NCBI GenBank assembly: GCA_038133505.1 | Contig: JAYPTI010000124.1 | Span: forward strand, 1-9,969 | Direction: 5' to 3' | DNA length: 9,969 nucleotides | Origin: JAYQUR01 sp038133505 | Lineage (GTDB): Bacteria > Pseudomonadota > Alphaproteobacteria > MPNO01 > UBA830 | In this document: positions 1 through 6,934 of the stretch, in pieces | Numbering within the stretch: position 1 is the stretch's first letter | Layout: each line of letters begins with the position of its first letter | Notes under the pieces: model-generated | Databases searched by the model: none | Seen by the model: only the letters and a program-made list of their open reading frames with translations | Told to the model about the DNA's origin: nothing | Made by a program: the position numbers and the translations under genes

Positions 1-1686
1 TTTTTCGTCGGCGCGGCCGCGGCCCATGACGCGGGTCAGCAGGATGACGGGGATCACGCCTGCCGCCACGATCGCCACCGCGCCAAGCGCGCATTCCTCG
101 AGAAGTTCGTCCGAGGCGAACTGGAAGACATAGGTCGCGAGCGTGTCGAAATTGAACGGCCGCAGCAGCAGCGTGGCCGGCAGTTCCTTCATGCAATCGA
201 CGAATATCAGGATTCCCGCCGTCAGGATGCTGCCGCGAATGATGGGCAGGTTGACGCGCCACAGCGTGCGTGCGGGCCCGTGATTGAGCGTCCGGGCGGC
301 ATCCTCGATGTGGGGCGTCACGCGGCCGAGGCCGGCCTCGATGGTGCCGTAGGCGAGGGCGAGGAACCGGACGACGTAAGCGAACAGGACCGCGACGATC
401 GTGCCGCTGACGATGAGCCCCGTACTGACGCCGGCGAGGTCCCGCGCCAGCGCGTCGATCGCATTGTCGATAAAGCCGAACGGCGTCAGGATTCCGATCG
501 CGAGTACGGCGCCGGGAACCGCATAGCCGAGGCTCGCGAACCGGGCGAGGTTGCGCAGCGTGGCGCTTTTGCGGAGCCGCACCGCGTACGCGAGAAACAG
601 CCCGACGAGAACCGCGACGAACGCAGCGATCGTCGCCAGCGTGAGGCTGTTAAGCGCGGCCTGCGGGAAATTGTTCGAGATCGACGTGCGGTAATTGTCC
701 GCCGCATACGACAGCAGCAGCCCGGCAGGTATCAGGAATCCGATGGCGACGGGGAGCAGGCACACCGCGAAGGCGAGCCAGCGGCGCCCCGGCGCGAGAG
801 TCAGCCGCTGCGGTTCCCGGTAGCGAAGCGTCGTGTTGTGATAGCCGCGCTTCCGTCGCGCCGCCCGTTCCGCGAGCATCAGCCCGACGACGAAGAACAG
901 CATGACGGTCGCGATCTGCGCGCCGCCGCCGGTGTTGTTGAGAACCAGCCAGACGTTGAACAGGCCGGCGGTCAGCGTCTGGACGGAAAAGAAATCGATC
1001 GTGCCGAAGTCGTTCAGCGTCTCCATCATCGCGAGCGTCAGCCCGACGACGATCGACGGCCGCGCCATCGGCAGGGATACGCGGACGAAGGCCGTCCATG
1101 CGCTGCAGCCCAGCGTTCGGGCCGCCTCGACGACGCCGTTCGCCTGTTCGAGAAAGGCCGACCGGGCAAGAAGGTACACATAGGGGTACAGCGCCGCGGT
1201 CATGACCACGATGGCCCCGCCCAGCGAGCGTATTTCCGGGAACCAGTAGTCGCGCGCCGAGTGCCATCCGAACAGCGCCCGCAGCGTCTGCTGGACCGGT
1301 CCGGCGTATTCGAGGATGTCGGTATAGACGTAGGCGACGACGTAGGCCGGCATCGCCAGCGGCAGCACGAGCGCCCATTCGAGTAGCCGCCGGCCCGGGA
1401 TGTCGCACATCGTGACGATCCAGGCGGTGCCGACTCCGATCGCGACCGTGCCGACGGCGACGCCCGCCATAAGCTCGAGTGTCGTGACGACGTAGCCGGG
1501 AAGGACGGTCTCGAGCAGATGCGGCCAGATGTTCTCCGAAGGGAACAACGCCATCCCGAACACCGTCAGGATCGGCATCGCGATCAGCAGCGCCACGAGA
1601 ATCGCGCCCGCCGTCCAGACGTCTAGGCGTAGACGGCCGGAACGGCGGGCGGTCGGAGCTGACGAACCTGCGGACAGGCTCGTCAA
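1..1686 (-). CDS. fbpB: Ferric iron ABC transporter permease, FbpB family (3' end cut by window edge)
   Basis: Inner-membrane permease that moves Fe(3+) delivered by the periplasmic protein FbpA into the cytoplasm, powered by an ATPase (FbpC) not seen here. Reading the minus strand gives 562 codons without a stop up to position 1, about the full family length, so only the last few residues are missing. The protein is a fused double permease: two hydrophobic halves, each with the ABC-permease EAA loop. The first loop is near residues 187-215 (EAARTLGCSAWTAF), the second near 461-480 (EDAARTLNHGPARTLWRVNLP). The stretches MPAYVVAYVYTD and KELPATLLLRPFNFDTLA are typical of iron permeases. The best start is TTG at 1686-1684, 23 bases after the fbpA stop; the Shine-Dalgarno site is weak (GGA about 12 bases upstream), so the start is uncertain. 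It is certainly co-transcribed with fbpA. Confidence 0.93.
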   Translation of the reverse strand, partial: MTSLSAGSSAPTARRSGRLRLDVWTAGAILVALLIAMPILTVFGMALFPSENIWPHLLETVLPGYVVTTLELMAGVAVGTVAIGVGTAWIVTMCDIPGRRLLEWALVLPLAMPAYVVAYVYTDILEYAGPVQQTLRALFGWHSARDYWFPEIRSLGGAIVVMTAALYPYVYLLARSAFLEQANGVVEAARTLGCSAWTAFVRVSLPMARPSIVVGLTLAMMETLNDFGTIDFFSVQTLTAGLFNVWLVLNNTGGGAQIATVMLFFVVGLMLAERAARRKRGYHNTTLRYREPQRLTLAPGRRWLAFAVCLLPVAIGFLIPAGLLLSYAADNYRTSISNNFPQAALNSLTLATIAAFVAVLVGLFLAYAVRLRKSATLRNLARFASLGYAVPGAVLAIGILTPFGFIDNAIDALARDLAGVSTGLIVSGTIVAVLFAYVVRFLALAYGTIEAGLGRVTPHIEDAARTLNHGPARTLWRVNLPIIRGSILTAGILIFVDCMKELPATLLLRPFNFDTLATYVFQFASDELLEECALGAVAIVAAGVIPVILLTRVMGRGRADEK

Positions 1687-1709
1687 GGGGTTCGTTCCAT
1701 CGGCCGGAC

Positions 1710-2810
1710 CTAGTTGGTGGTGGGGCCTTCGTTATAGCCGACTTCGTTGATCATCCGCAGCGCTGCGCCGCGATTATCCGCGACGGTCTGCAGCGACAGC
1801 TTGTCGCGGGGATAGGTGCCCCATGAGGCCACCAGATCCGCAGGTTTGACGGACGGATCGATCGGGTATTCGTAGTTCTTCTGCGCGTAGATCCCCTGCG
1901 CCTTCTTGCTGACGAGGAATTCCATCAGCTTGACGGCCGCGGCGCGGTTCGGCGCATGCTTGGTCAGCATGACGCCGCTGAGGTTCATGTGCGTTCCGGT
2001 GCCGCCGATCGTCGGGAAGACGATGTTGGCGCTCTCGCCCCACGCCTTCTGCTTCGGGTTGGTCAGCATCAGCGCCATGTAATAGTGGTTGCCGATCGCG
2101 ACGTCGCAGATGCCTTCCATGATGGCTTTCACCTGCGCGCGGTCGTTGCCCTGCGGCTTGCGGGCGAGATTGGCCTTCACGCCCTGGATCCATTCCTTTG
2201 CCTTGGCGGCGCCGTGATGGCCGATCATCGCGGCCAGCAGCGCGATGTTGTAGTCGTGATCGCCCTTGCGGGTGCAGATCTTGCCGCGCCACTTGGGATC
2301 GGCGAGTTGCTCATAGCTCGTGATCTCGCCCTTCTTCACCCGGTCCTTGGAGGCATAGATCACACGGGCGCGCAGCGTCAGGCCGAACCACAGCCCGTCG
2401 GGATGACGGTATTCGGCCGGAATGGCACTGTTGAGCGCGTCGCTCTTTACCGGCTGGGCGAGACCGGCCTCGACGACTTCGTTGAGGCGCGCGAGATCGA
2501 CGGTAAAGACGAGATCCGCCGGGCTGTTCTTGCCTTCGGCCTGCAGCCGTTTGACGAGGCCCTTCGGCGCGAAGACGACGTTGACCTTCGTTCCCGTCGC
2601 CTGCGTGAACGCATCGAACAGCGGCTTGACGAGGAAAGGCTGGCGGTAGGAGTAAACGTTGACCTCGTCGGCTGCCTGTGCGGCCGGCGTGAGCGCGATC
2701 ACGGCACCCAGAAGCGCGGTGGCGGTCGAAAGAAGGCGTTTTATGTTTTCTTCCCGTTTCGGTTTGTTCGGTTGCGAGTTCGCCCGATCGTCAAGCGGCT
2801 TGGCCTTCAA
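1710..2810 (-). CDS. fbpA: Fe(3+) ABC transporter periplasmic substrate-binding protein, FbpA family
   Basis: Periplasmic ferric-iron binding protein of a class II transferrin-like fold that hands Fe(3+) to FbpB. The sequence shows a signal peptide (KRLLSTATALLGAVIAL core, likely cleavage after A46 in TPAAQA|AD). The mature start is EVNVYSYRQPFLVKPLFDAF. A charged central region contains CTRKGDHDYN, and the adjacent tyrosine pair Y243-Y244 (GNHYYMALMLTNP) matches the iron-ligand tyrosines of the family. Length is 366 aa from TTG at 2810, slightly long for the family. A SD-like AGGGAG lies at 2820-2825, nine bases ahead. The extra N-terminal residues before KRLL are unusual. The ATA codon at 2744-2742 sits exactly where ATG would be expected, with GGGAAGAA just upstream, giving an ordinary 344-aa precursor. 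Iron repression is likely through the Fur-like site at 2872-2886. Function is confident, start is not. Confidence 0.93.
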   Translation of the reverse strand: MKAKPLDDRANSQPNKPKREENIKRLLSTATALLGAVIALTPAAQAADEVNVYSYRQPFLVKPLFDAFTQATGTKVNVVFAPKGLVKRLQAEGKNSPADLVFTVDLARLNEVVEAGLAQPVKSDALNSAIPAEYRHPDGLWFGLTLRARVIYASKDRVKKGEITSYEQLADPKWRGKICTRKGDHDYNIALLAAMIGHHGAAKAKEWIQGVKANLARKPQGNDRAQVKAIMEGICDVAIGNHYYMALMLTNPKQKAWGESANIVFPTIGGTGTHMNLSGVMLTKHAPNRAAAVKLMEFLVSKKAQGIYAQKNYEYPIDPSVKPADLVASWGTYPRDKLSLQTVADNRGAALRMINEVGYNEGPTTN

Positions 2811-2836
2811 CCGGGTAATCTCCCTGTACGAACGAG

Positions 2837-2865
2837 TCTTTACGGCGAAACAGATCGCCGGTCAA
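2837..2865 (-). promoter_or_regulatory. Candidate sigma-70 promoter of fbpA-fbpB
   Basis: Read on the minus strand, TTGACC (2865-2860) and TAAAGA (2842-2837) are separated by 17 bases. The -35 matches well, the -10 only partly. Transcription would start near 2830, leaving a short leader that still includes the AGGGAG at 2825-2820. The Fur-like site at 2872-2886 ends six bases upstream of the -35. This is a prediction from motif and spacing only. Confidence 0.4.
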
Positions 2866-2871
2866 CGAAAT

Positions 2872-2886
2872 TGCAAATCATTCTCA
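2872..2886 (-). promoter_or_regulatory. Fur-like iron-responsive operator, site 1 (fbpA side)
   Basis: The minus strand reads TGAGAATGATTTGCA. It matches the 7-1-7 Fur box TGATAATnATTATCA at 11 of 14 arm positions. It lies just upstream of the predicted fbpA -35. The same 15-mer occurs with two changes at 2996-3010, which supports a shared regulator. In alphaproteobacteria iron control may also use Irr or RirA; the sequence resembles Fur boxes more than the Irr ICE motif. The regulator is inferred, the motif is seen. Confidence 0.55.
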
Positions 2887-2995
2887 ATATTAACTTTATA
2901 TCGCTCCCATAATTTTTCCCAATAATCCGCGCACTTACCGATCTGCGCACATACCGTTCCGCCATATCTCGCCAACCGATTTCCTATTATGCAAA

Positions 2996-3010
2996 TGCAA
3001 ATCACTCGCA
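2996..3010 (-). promoter_or_regulatory. Fur-like iron-responsive operator, site 2 (winged-helix gene side)
   Basis: The minus strand reads TGCGAGTGATTTGCA, 13 of 15 identical to site 1 at 2872-2886. On the plus strand it is followed directly by TATTAT at 3012-3017, a good -10 for the gene starting at 3054, so a bound repressor would occupy the promoter spacer. A tandem TGCAAATGCAAAT (2990-3002) overlaps its left edge. The matching -35 (around 2989-2994) is poor. Confidence 0.5.
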
Positions 3011-3011
3011 T

Positions 3012-3017
3012 TATTAT
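3012..3017 (+). promoter_or_regulatory. Candidate -10 element for the winged-helix gene
   Basis: TATTAT matches five of six consensus bases and lies 36 bases before the ATG at 3054. No good -35 is present about 17 bases upstream, so this could be a regulated or activator-dependent promoter. A second TATTAT at 2985-2990 is an equally good sequence match. Confidence 0.3.
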
Positions 3018-3053
3018 CATGACGTACCGCCATTTCGCCGTCGAGCATCACCG

Positions 3054-3653
3054 ATGCAGACACCGAACCGAGAACCGCTGCAGGTTTCAGCGAAAACCGT
3101 CGTTCTGCCGTGCCGGCCCCGACTGCGGACCTTCCTCGACGCCCGCGCCGCACTCGAATTGTCCGTGCTTGGCGCGCCCTCTTGCCGGCTCGCGCCGCTC
3201 GAAGGGATCGTCTCCCAGGTCCGGTGCGTCGGCGGCGACGGCTGGCGGCCGTCGCGCGAGATGATCCAGCACACCATCCAGGCGGCGGTCCGGAGCGGAT
3301 ACCTGCACGAAACCGAAAGCTGGGTGCGCTCGATACCGTTCTTCTACACGCTCACGCCCAAAGGCGTGTCGGCGTTTCGTCAGCTTATGCTGCTGCCGCT
3401 GCCGGATGCGGAAGAACCCGACGGCCGGGCGGCATCGGAGATCAAGTACCGGTTGCTCGATCTCGCCTTCGACAAGGACCGCTCGGCGATCGCGGCCGAC
3501 CTGCGGCGCTTTTATCTCGACTGGCGCCGCGGCCTCACGGACAGCTTCGACGCAATCCCACCGGATCGGCTCGTCCTGCGCGATGCCTTTCTCGAATCTC
3601 TTGCAAAATGCGATGCGCGTCTGGCGTCGCTCGATTCTTCGCCGCCCCGTTAG
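3054..3653 (+). CDS. PadR-like winged helix-turn-helix protein
   Basis: A 199-aa cytoplasmic protein with no signal peptide or membrane segment. Residues about 31-113 look like a winged helix of the PadR/MarR kind: LELSVLG near 35-40, a recognition-helix region SREMIQHTIQAAVRSGYLHE (67-86), then a wing ending in FFYTLTPKGVSAFRQLM (96-112), which is the PadR 'YxLTxxG' signature. The C-terminal half is charged and helical (YRLLDLAFDKDRSAIAADLRRFYLDWRRGL), as in PadR effector or dimerisation helices. No alternative in-frame ATG, GTG or TTG lies between the stretch at 3000 and 3054; the Shine-Dalgarno site is weak. It is divergent from fbpA across a region with two Fur-like sites, so iron-dependent expression and possibly control of iron genes are reasonable inferences. 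The fold assignment is from motif only; the function is unknown. Confidence 0.7.
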   Translation: MQTPNREPLQVSAKTVVLPCRPRLRTFLDARAALELSVLGAPSCRLAPLEGIVSQVRCVGGDGWRPSREMIQHTIQAAVRSGYLHETESWVRSIPFFYTLTPKGVSAFRQLMLLPLPDAEEPDGRAASEIKYRLLDLAFDKDRSAIAADLRRFYLDWRRGLTDSFDAIPPDRLVLRDAFLESLAKCDARLASLDSSPPR

Positions 3654-3687
3654 GACCCTCTCGAACCCCTCCCGTGCGGCGAAAGAA

Positions 3688-3715
3688 AAGGGCCGGCGCG
3701 AGAGCGCCGGCCCTT
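3688..3715 (-). terminator. Rho-independent terminator of pckA, probably bidirectional
   Basis: A perfect 12-bp stem: arm 3688-3699 (AAGGGCCGGCGC), GAGA loop 3700-3703, arm 3704-3715. On the minus strand the hairpin is followed by TTTTCTTTC, a good terminator tail for pckA, whose stop is 23 bases before the stem. On the plus strand the tail is weaker (TTGATCTTTCC), but it lies 34 bases after the stop of the winged-helix gene, so it can serve both convergent genes. Confidence 0.85.
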
Positions 3716-3738
3716 GATCTTTCCGGTCTGAGCGCGGA

Positions 3739-5343
3739 TCAGGCCGCGGCGTGGATCCCCGCCGCCTTGACGTCGTCGGTGACGGCGTCCTCGAACTGCG
3801 AGAAGTTCGCCTGGAAACGCTGCGCGAGTTCGCGCGCGGTCGAATCGTAGCCGCCCTTGTCCTGCCAGGTTTCCTTGGGATTGAGGACTTCCTTCGGCAC
3901 GTCCGGCACGTTGTCCGGGATCAGCAGGCCGAAATTCGGATCGGGTGCGACCGCGACGCTCGCGAGCTTGCCTTCCACGGCGGCGCGGACCATAGCACGG
4001 GTGTGCGCGATCTTCATGCGTTCGCCGGTACCGTAGGCGCCGCCGCTCCAGCCGGTGTTCACCAGCCAGCATTTGGCGCCGTGTTTCTCGATCTTCTCGC
4101 CTAGCAGCTTCGCGTAGACGGTCGGGTGACGCGGCAGGAAGGGCGCGCCGAAACAGGTCGAGAAAGTCGCCTGCGGGGTGTCCACGCCCCGCTCCGTACC
4201 CGCAAGACGCGCGGTATAGCCGGACAGGAAGTGATACATCGCCTGATCGGCCGTCAGCTGGCTGATCGGCGGCAGGACGCCGAAAGCGTCGGCCGTCAGC
4301 ATGACGATGTTCTCGGGATGACCGCCCATACCGGTATCGCTGGTGCCCGGAATGTAGTCGAGCGGATAGGACGAGCGCGTGTTCTCGGTCAGCGAATCGT
4401 CGTCGAAGTTCGGGAACTTCGTGTGCGGATCGAGCGTGACGTTCTCGAGGACCGTACCGAAGCGAAGCGAGGCGGCGTAGATTTCCGGCTCCGCTTCCTG
4501 CGACAGGTTGATCGCCTTGGCGTAGCAGCCGCCCTCGAAATTGAAGACGCCGTTATCCGACCAGCCGTGCTCGTCATCGCCGATCAGCGTGCGCGTCGGG
4601 TCCGACGACAGCGTCGTCTTGCCGGTGCCGGACAGGCCGAAGAAGATCGCCGTGTCGCCGGCGTCGCCGATGTTTGCGGAGCAGTGCATCGGCAACACGT
4701 TCTGCGCGGGCAGCAGGTAGTTGAGCACCGAGAAGATCGTTTTCTTGATCTCGCCCGTGTAGTGCGAGCCGCCGACGAGGATCAGCTTTTCGGCGAAGTT
4801 CAGCATCACGAACACTTCCGAGCCCGTGCCGTCGATCGCCGGGATCGACTGGAGGTTCGGCGCGTGCAGCACCGTGAAGTCCGGCTCGAAGTTGTCGTGC
4901 TCTTCCGGCTTCGGGTTGATGAACATGTTCTGTGCGAACAGGCTGTGCCAAGCCTGCTCCGTCACGACGCGGACCTTGATGCGGTAGTCCGGATCGGCGC
5001 CCGCATAGCAGTCCTGAACGAAGACTTCCTTGTTCTGGAGGTAGGCCAGCATGCGGTTGCGCATGGTGACGAAATGCTCGGGCGAGATCTTGTTGTTGAC
5101 CGGGCCCCACCAGATGTTGCCGCTGTTTTCGGGCTCGTCGACGATATACTTGTCCTTCGGCGACCGGCCGGTGTACTCGCCCGTCGTCACCACCAGACCG
5201 CCGCCGGCGGCGAGCTCGCTCTCGCCGCGAATGAGCGAGTGCTGGTACAGCGCCGGAATCGACAGATTCCAGTGAGCGGCTTTCAGATTTTCCAGGCCGT
5301 GATTCTCAAGGCCGAAAGAACTGGGGCGTCCTGTATGCTCCAC
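3739..5343 (-). CDS. pckA: Phosphoenolpyruvate carboxykinase (ATP)
   Basis: Cytoplasmic gluconeogenic enzyme: oxaloacetate + ATP to phosphoenolpyruvate + CO2 + ADP. The 534-aa length fits the ATP-dependent family. Visible motifs: substrate arginine R60 in TGRSPKDKYIV; metal-site lysines K200-K201 (GEIKKTIF) and H220 (LPMHCSAN); Walker A/kinase-1a GLSGTGKTTLS (236-246); kinase-2 LIGDDEHGW (253-261) with metal ligand D257; R323 in NTRSSYPLDYIP. All expected catalytic residues are present. I chose the GTG at 5343-5341 because AGGAGG (5354-5349) lies five bases upstream and the protein then begins MEHTGRPSSFGLEN, as in homologues; the longer open frame to 5469 would include the promoter and leader. 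The gene appears to be a single transcription unit with promoter 5442-5469, a structured leader and terminator 3688-3715. Nothing is missing or broken. Confidence 0.98.
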   Translation of the reverse strand: MEHTGRPSSFGLENHGLENLKAAHWNLSIPALYQHSLIRGESELAAGGGLVVTTGEYTGRSPKDKYIVDEPENSGNIWWGPVNNKISPEHFVTMRNRMLAYLQNKEVFVQDCYAGADPDYRIKVRVVTEQAWHSLFAQNMFINPKPEEHDNFEPDFTVLHAPNLQSIPAIDGTGSEVFVMLNFAEKLILVGGSHYTGEIKKTIFSVLNYLLPAQNVLPMHCSANIGDAGDTAIFFGLSGTGKTTLSSDPTRTLIGDDEHGWSDNGVFNFEGGCYAKAINLSQEAEPEIYAASLRFGTVLENVTLDPHTKFPNFDDDSLTENTRSSYPLDYIPGTSDTGMGGHPENIVMLTADAFGVLPPISQLTADQAMYHFLSGYTARLAGTERGVDTPQATFSTCFGAPFLPRHPTVYAKLLGEKIEKHGAKCWLVNTGWSGGAYGTGERMKIAHTRAMVRAAVEGKLASVAVAPDPNFGLLIPDNVPDVPKEVLNPKETWQDKGGYDSTARELAQRFQANFSQFEDAVTDDVKAAGIHAAA

Positions 5344-5348
5344 GTGAT

Positions 5349-5354
5349 CCTCCT
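5349..5354 (-). promoter_or_regulatory. Shine-Dalgarno site that fixes the pckA GTG start
   Basis: The minus strand reads AGGAGG, then ATCAC, then GTG. It is a perfect core at five-base spacing, the strongest ribosome binding site in the window, and it decides for GTG at 5343 over the longer upstream frame. Confidence 0.9.
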
Positions 5355-5358
5355 GAGC

Positions 5359-5398
5359 AAAAAAGGCGATTTCGCGTCGGCGCTTTGCGACCGACGCG
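5359..5398 (-). promoter_or_regulatory. Hairpin and U-tract in the pckA leader
   Basis: On the minus strand a hairpin spans 5398-5373: arms CGCGTCGG and CCGACGCG, an inner CGC/GCG pair with AAA loop, and one bulged T, giving 11 base pairs. It is followed by AAATCGCC and then six T residues (5364-5359), just four bases before the AGGAGG. The stem is not contiguous with the T-tract, so it is not a classic terminator. It may be an RNA-stability or regulatory structure, or an imperfect attenuator. The structure is seen; any role is inferred. Confidence 0.5.
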
Positions 5399-5441
5399 GG
5401 GGCATATTTTCGCCTTATTCTTCGTAAATTCGAGTCGGGCC

Positions 5442-5469
5442 AACATACCCACGGCGCTGCGGGAGTCAA
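5442..5469 (-). promoter_or_regulatory. Candidate sigma-70 promoter of pckA
   Basis: The minus strand reads TTGACT (5469-5464), a 16-base spacer, then TATGTT (5447-5442). The expected start near 5435 gives a leader of about 90 bases that contains the hairpin at 5373-5398. The -35 is strong (5/6) and the -10 is fair (4/6). It lies within the 165-base gap after the upstream HugZ-like gene, supporting separate transcription of pckA. Confidence 0.5.
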
Positions 5470-5508
5470 ACCGTTGATTCGTTCGTGAGCCTATTTTTCC
5501 GGCAGGTT

Positions 5509-6246
5509 TCAGCCGCCGTTTTCCGCCCGTGCCTTATTAACCATTTCAACCAGCGCCCGGCGTGCCGATTCGGCATCCCCGACCGGCTTATCGAAGGCGA
5601 GCCGGGCCGTGATTCCGCCGTTTCTGAGGTCGATTCCCTCGGGGTCCACCCCCGTCATCGACCAGTCCCCGTCGCCCAGTCCGGCAAGGACCGTCGCGTA
5701 CAGGTGCACGGCGTCGGCATGGTCCTCGTTCATGTGCGAGACGATGTCCGATTCGGCCGCGGCGAGAGAGTCGAAGCCGTCCGTATCGAAAAGAAGATCG
5801 GCGGCGTCGATCCAGTGGATCGCCCCGAACCCGGCGACGATATGCGCCCGCTCGACGGTCATGCGGTAGAGCGCGAAATCGGCGAACCCGAAATAGATTT
5901 CCGCATCCGGGTGACGGGCGACGTAGCGCGCCGCCATCGAGTCGTCGTCGCATTTTTCGAGCCGGCCGAGAACCGTCACGCGCGCGCCGGTGAGCGGGTT
6001 GTCGAGGTCCCCCGTGTCGTCGAACAGGAGCGATGCTCGGGAATCCGAAGCGACGTTCTTCGTATGCTCGGCGAGCTCGGAAATCAGCAGCAGCGGCGCT
6101 GCCGAATGATCGCAAGCCGTCATGACCAGCGAGCCGTAGGGCCAGCCGTTTCCGGCGAGCGCGGTCGACAGCACGGCGCGGTCGCGGCTGCGCAAAAGGC
6201 CGCGCGAAATACGGGCGGGATCGTTATCCGAAGCGTCGCCGGTCAT
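5509..6246 (-). CDS. HugZ-like / pyridoxamine 5'-phosphate oxidase-fold protein with C-terminal DUF2470 domain
   Basis: A 245-aa cytoplasmic protein with two parts. Residues about 15-150 form a split-barrel FMN-binding-type domain (LLRSRDRAVLSTALAGNGWPYGSLVMTACD... LLLISELAEHTKNVASDSRASLLFDD), as in PPOX-family proteins. Residues about 165-240 form the DUF2470 domain, marked by SDIVSHMNEDHADAVHLYA and GVDPEGIDLR. This two-domain layout is that of HugZ heme oxygenases and related heme- or flavin-binding proteins. Most family members are uncharacterised, so neither heme oxygenase nor PNPOx activity can be claimed. ATG at 6246 is the only good start but has no clear Shine-Dalgarno site; a 7-bp inverted repeat occupies that place. 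It follows the CoxG-like gene by 37 bases on the same strand, so it is probably the last gene of that operon. Confidence 0.88.
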   Translation of the reverse strand: MTGDASDNDPARISRGLLRSRDRAVLSTALAGNGWPYGSLVMTACDHSAAPLLLISELAEHTKNVASDSRASLLFDDTGDLDNPLTGARVTVLGRLEKCDDDSMAARYVARHPDAEIYFGFADFALYRMTVERAHIVAGFGAIHWIDAADLLFDTDGFDSLAAAESDIVSHMNEDHADAVHLYATVLAGLGDGDWSMTGVDPEGIDLRNGGITARLAFDKPVGDAESARRALVEMVNKARAENGG

Positions 6247-6283
6247 GCCGCGCAGTCTAGCACGTGGGCGCGGCGGCGGCGCG

Positions 6284-6916
6284 TTAACTCTTGCCGAACA
6301 GGCCCTTGATCGAGCGCACGATCTGGTTCCAGAGCACCCTGAACGCCATGCCGCCGACCTGGGCCGGCGCCGCCGGCTGCGGGGGAGGGGGCGGGGCAGG
6401 CGTCGCCGTCTCCGCGGCGGTTCCGGAAGCGTCCTGAGACGCGGCCGCGGGCTCCGGCGCCGACGACGCTTCGATCTGGGCCGCCAGGTTCTTGGCGAAC
6501 TGGCCGATGATCTGGCTCGAAAGGTCCTGGATCATGCCGGCGCCGCGGCCGTACTGCGCGACCGACCCCGACAGCTGCAGGTCCGTGTGGATGAGAACTG
6601 TCGAGCCGGTGTCCGACGGCTCCAGCCGGAAGCCGACATTGGCGTTGGCGCCGCCGCGGCCCTTGGCGTCGGCGCCCTGCGCCTTCACGGTGGCGTTGTG
6701 GCCGGCATCGTCGATCTCCTCGAACGTCGCCGTGCCCTGAAAGGTCAGGGCGACGGGGCCGAGACGCACCGACACCTTGCCCTTGAAGGTGCGGTCGTCG
6801 ACCTTCTCGGTCAGTTCCGCGCCCGGCATGCAGGGCGCGATCCGTTCGATGTCCATCAATGTCTTCCACGCCTGATCGGGGGGGAGCGGGACGTCGAAGC
6901 TGTTGTCGAATTCCAT
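6284..6916 (-). CDS. CoxG-family protein (carbon monoxide dehydrogenase subunit G, SRPBCC fold)
   Basis: A 210-aa protein. Residues 1-145 are a START/SRPBCC-fold CoxG domain: MEFDNSFDVPLPPDQAWKTLMDIERIAPCMPGAEL at the start, then FKGKVSVRLGPVALTFQGTA, and GGANANVGFRLEPSDTGSTVLIHTDLQLSGSVAQYGRGMI-type residues. After a low-complexity alanine/proline linker (about 152-188, with six prolines in a row region APPPPPQP), the last 20 residues (MAFRVLWNQIVRSIKGLFGKS) form an amphipathic helix suited to membrane attachment. In Oligotropha/Afipia, CoxG is needed to bind CO dehydrogenase to the membrane. The gene begins 18 bases after the CoxL-like stop, with GAAAGG six bases before ATG, so the two are translationally close and most likely one operon. 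The substrate of the partner enzyme is unknown. Confidence 0.93.
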   Translation of the reverse strand: MEFDNSFDVPLPPDQAWKTLMDIERIAPCMPGAELTEKVDDRTFKGKVSVRLGPVALTFQGTATFEEIDDAGHNATVKAQGADAKGRGGANANVGFRLEPSDTGSTVLIHTDLQLSGSVAQYGRGAGMIQDLSSQIIGQFAKNLAAQIEASSAPEPAAASQDASGTAAETATPAPPPPPQPAAPAQVGGMAFRVLWNQIVRSIKGLFGKS

Positions 6917-6934
6917 GTCTTGCCTTTCGTTTCT

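Noticed and set aside
280..1386. A 368-codon plus-strand frame opposite fbpB
   Set aside because: Low-complexity Arg/Glu/Asp-rich product with no motif; the opposite strand encodes a clear double permease with both EAA loops.
1683..1700. ATG at 1700 as the start of fbpB
   Set aside because: That frame meets TGA after five codons; the permease frame starts at TTG 1686.
1956..2912. A 318-codon plus-strand frame opposite fbpA and its promoter
   Set aside because: Antisense to a clear iron-binding protein; it also runs through the Fur-like site and shows no domain.
4126..5427. A 433-codon plus-strand frame opposite pckA
   Set aside because: Antisense shadow of pckA, whose full set of catalytic motifs is intact.
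5344..5469. An extended N-terminus of pckA (42 extra residues)
   Set aside because: The extension covers the promoter and leader hairpin, and a perfect AGGAGG-N5-GTG marks the true start, giving the conserved N-terminus.
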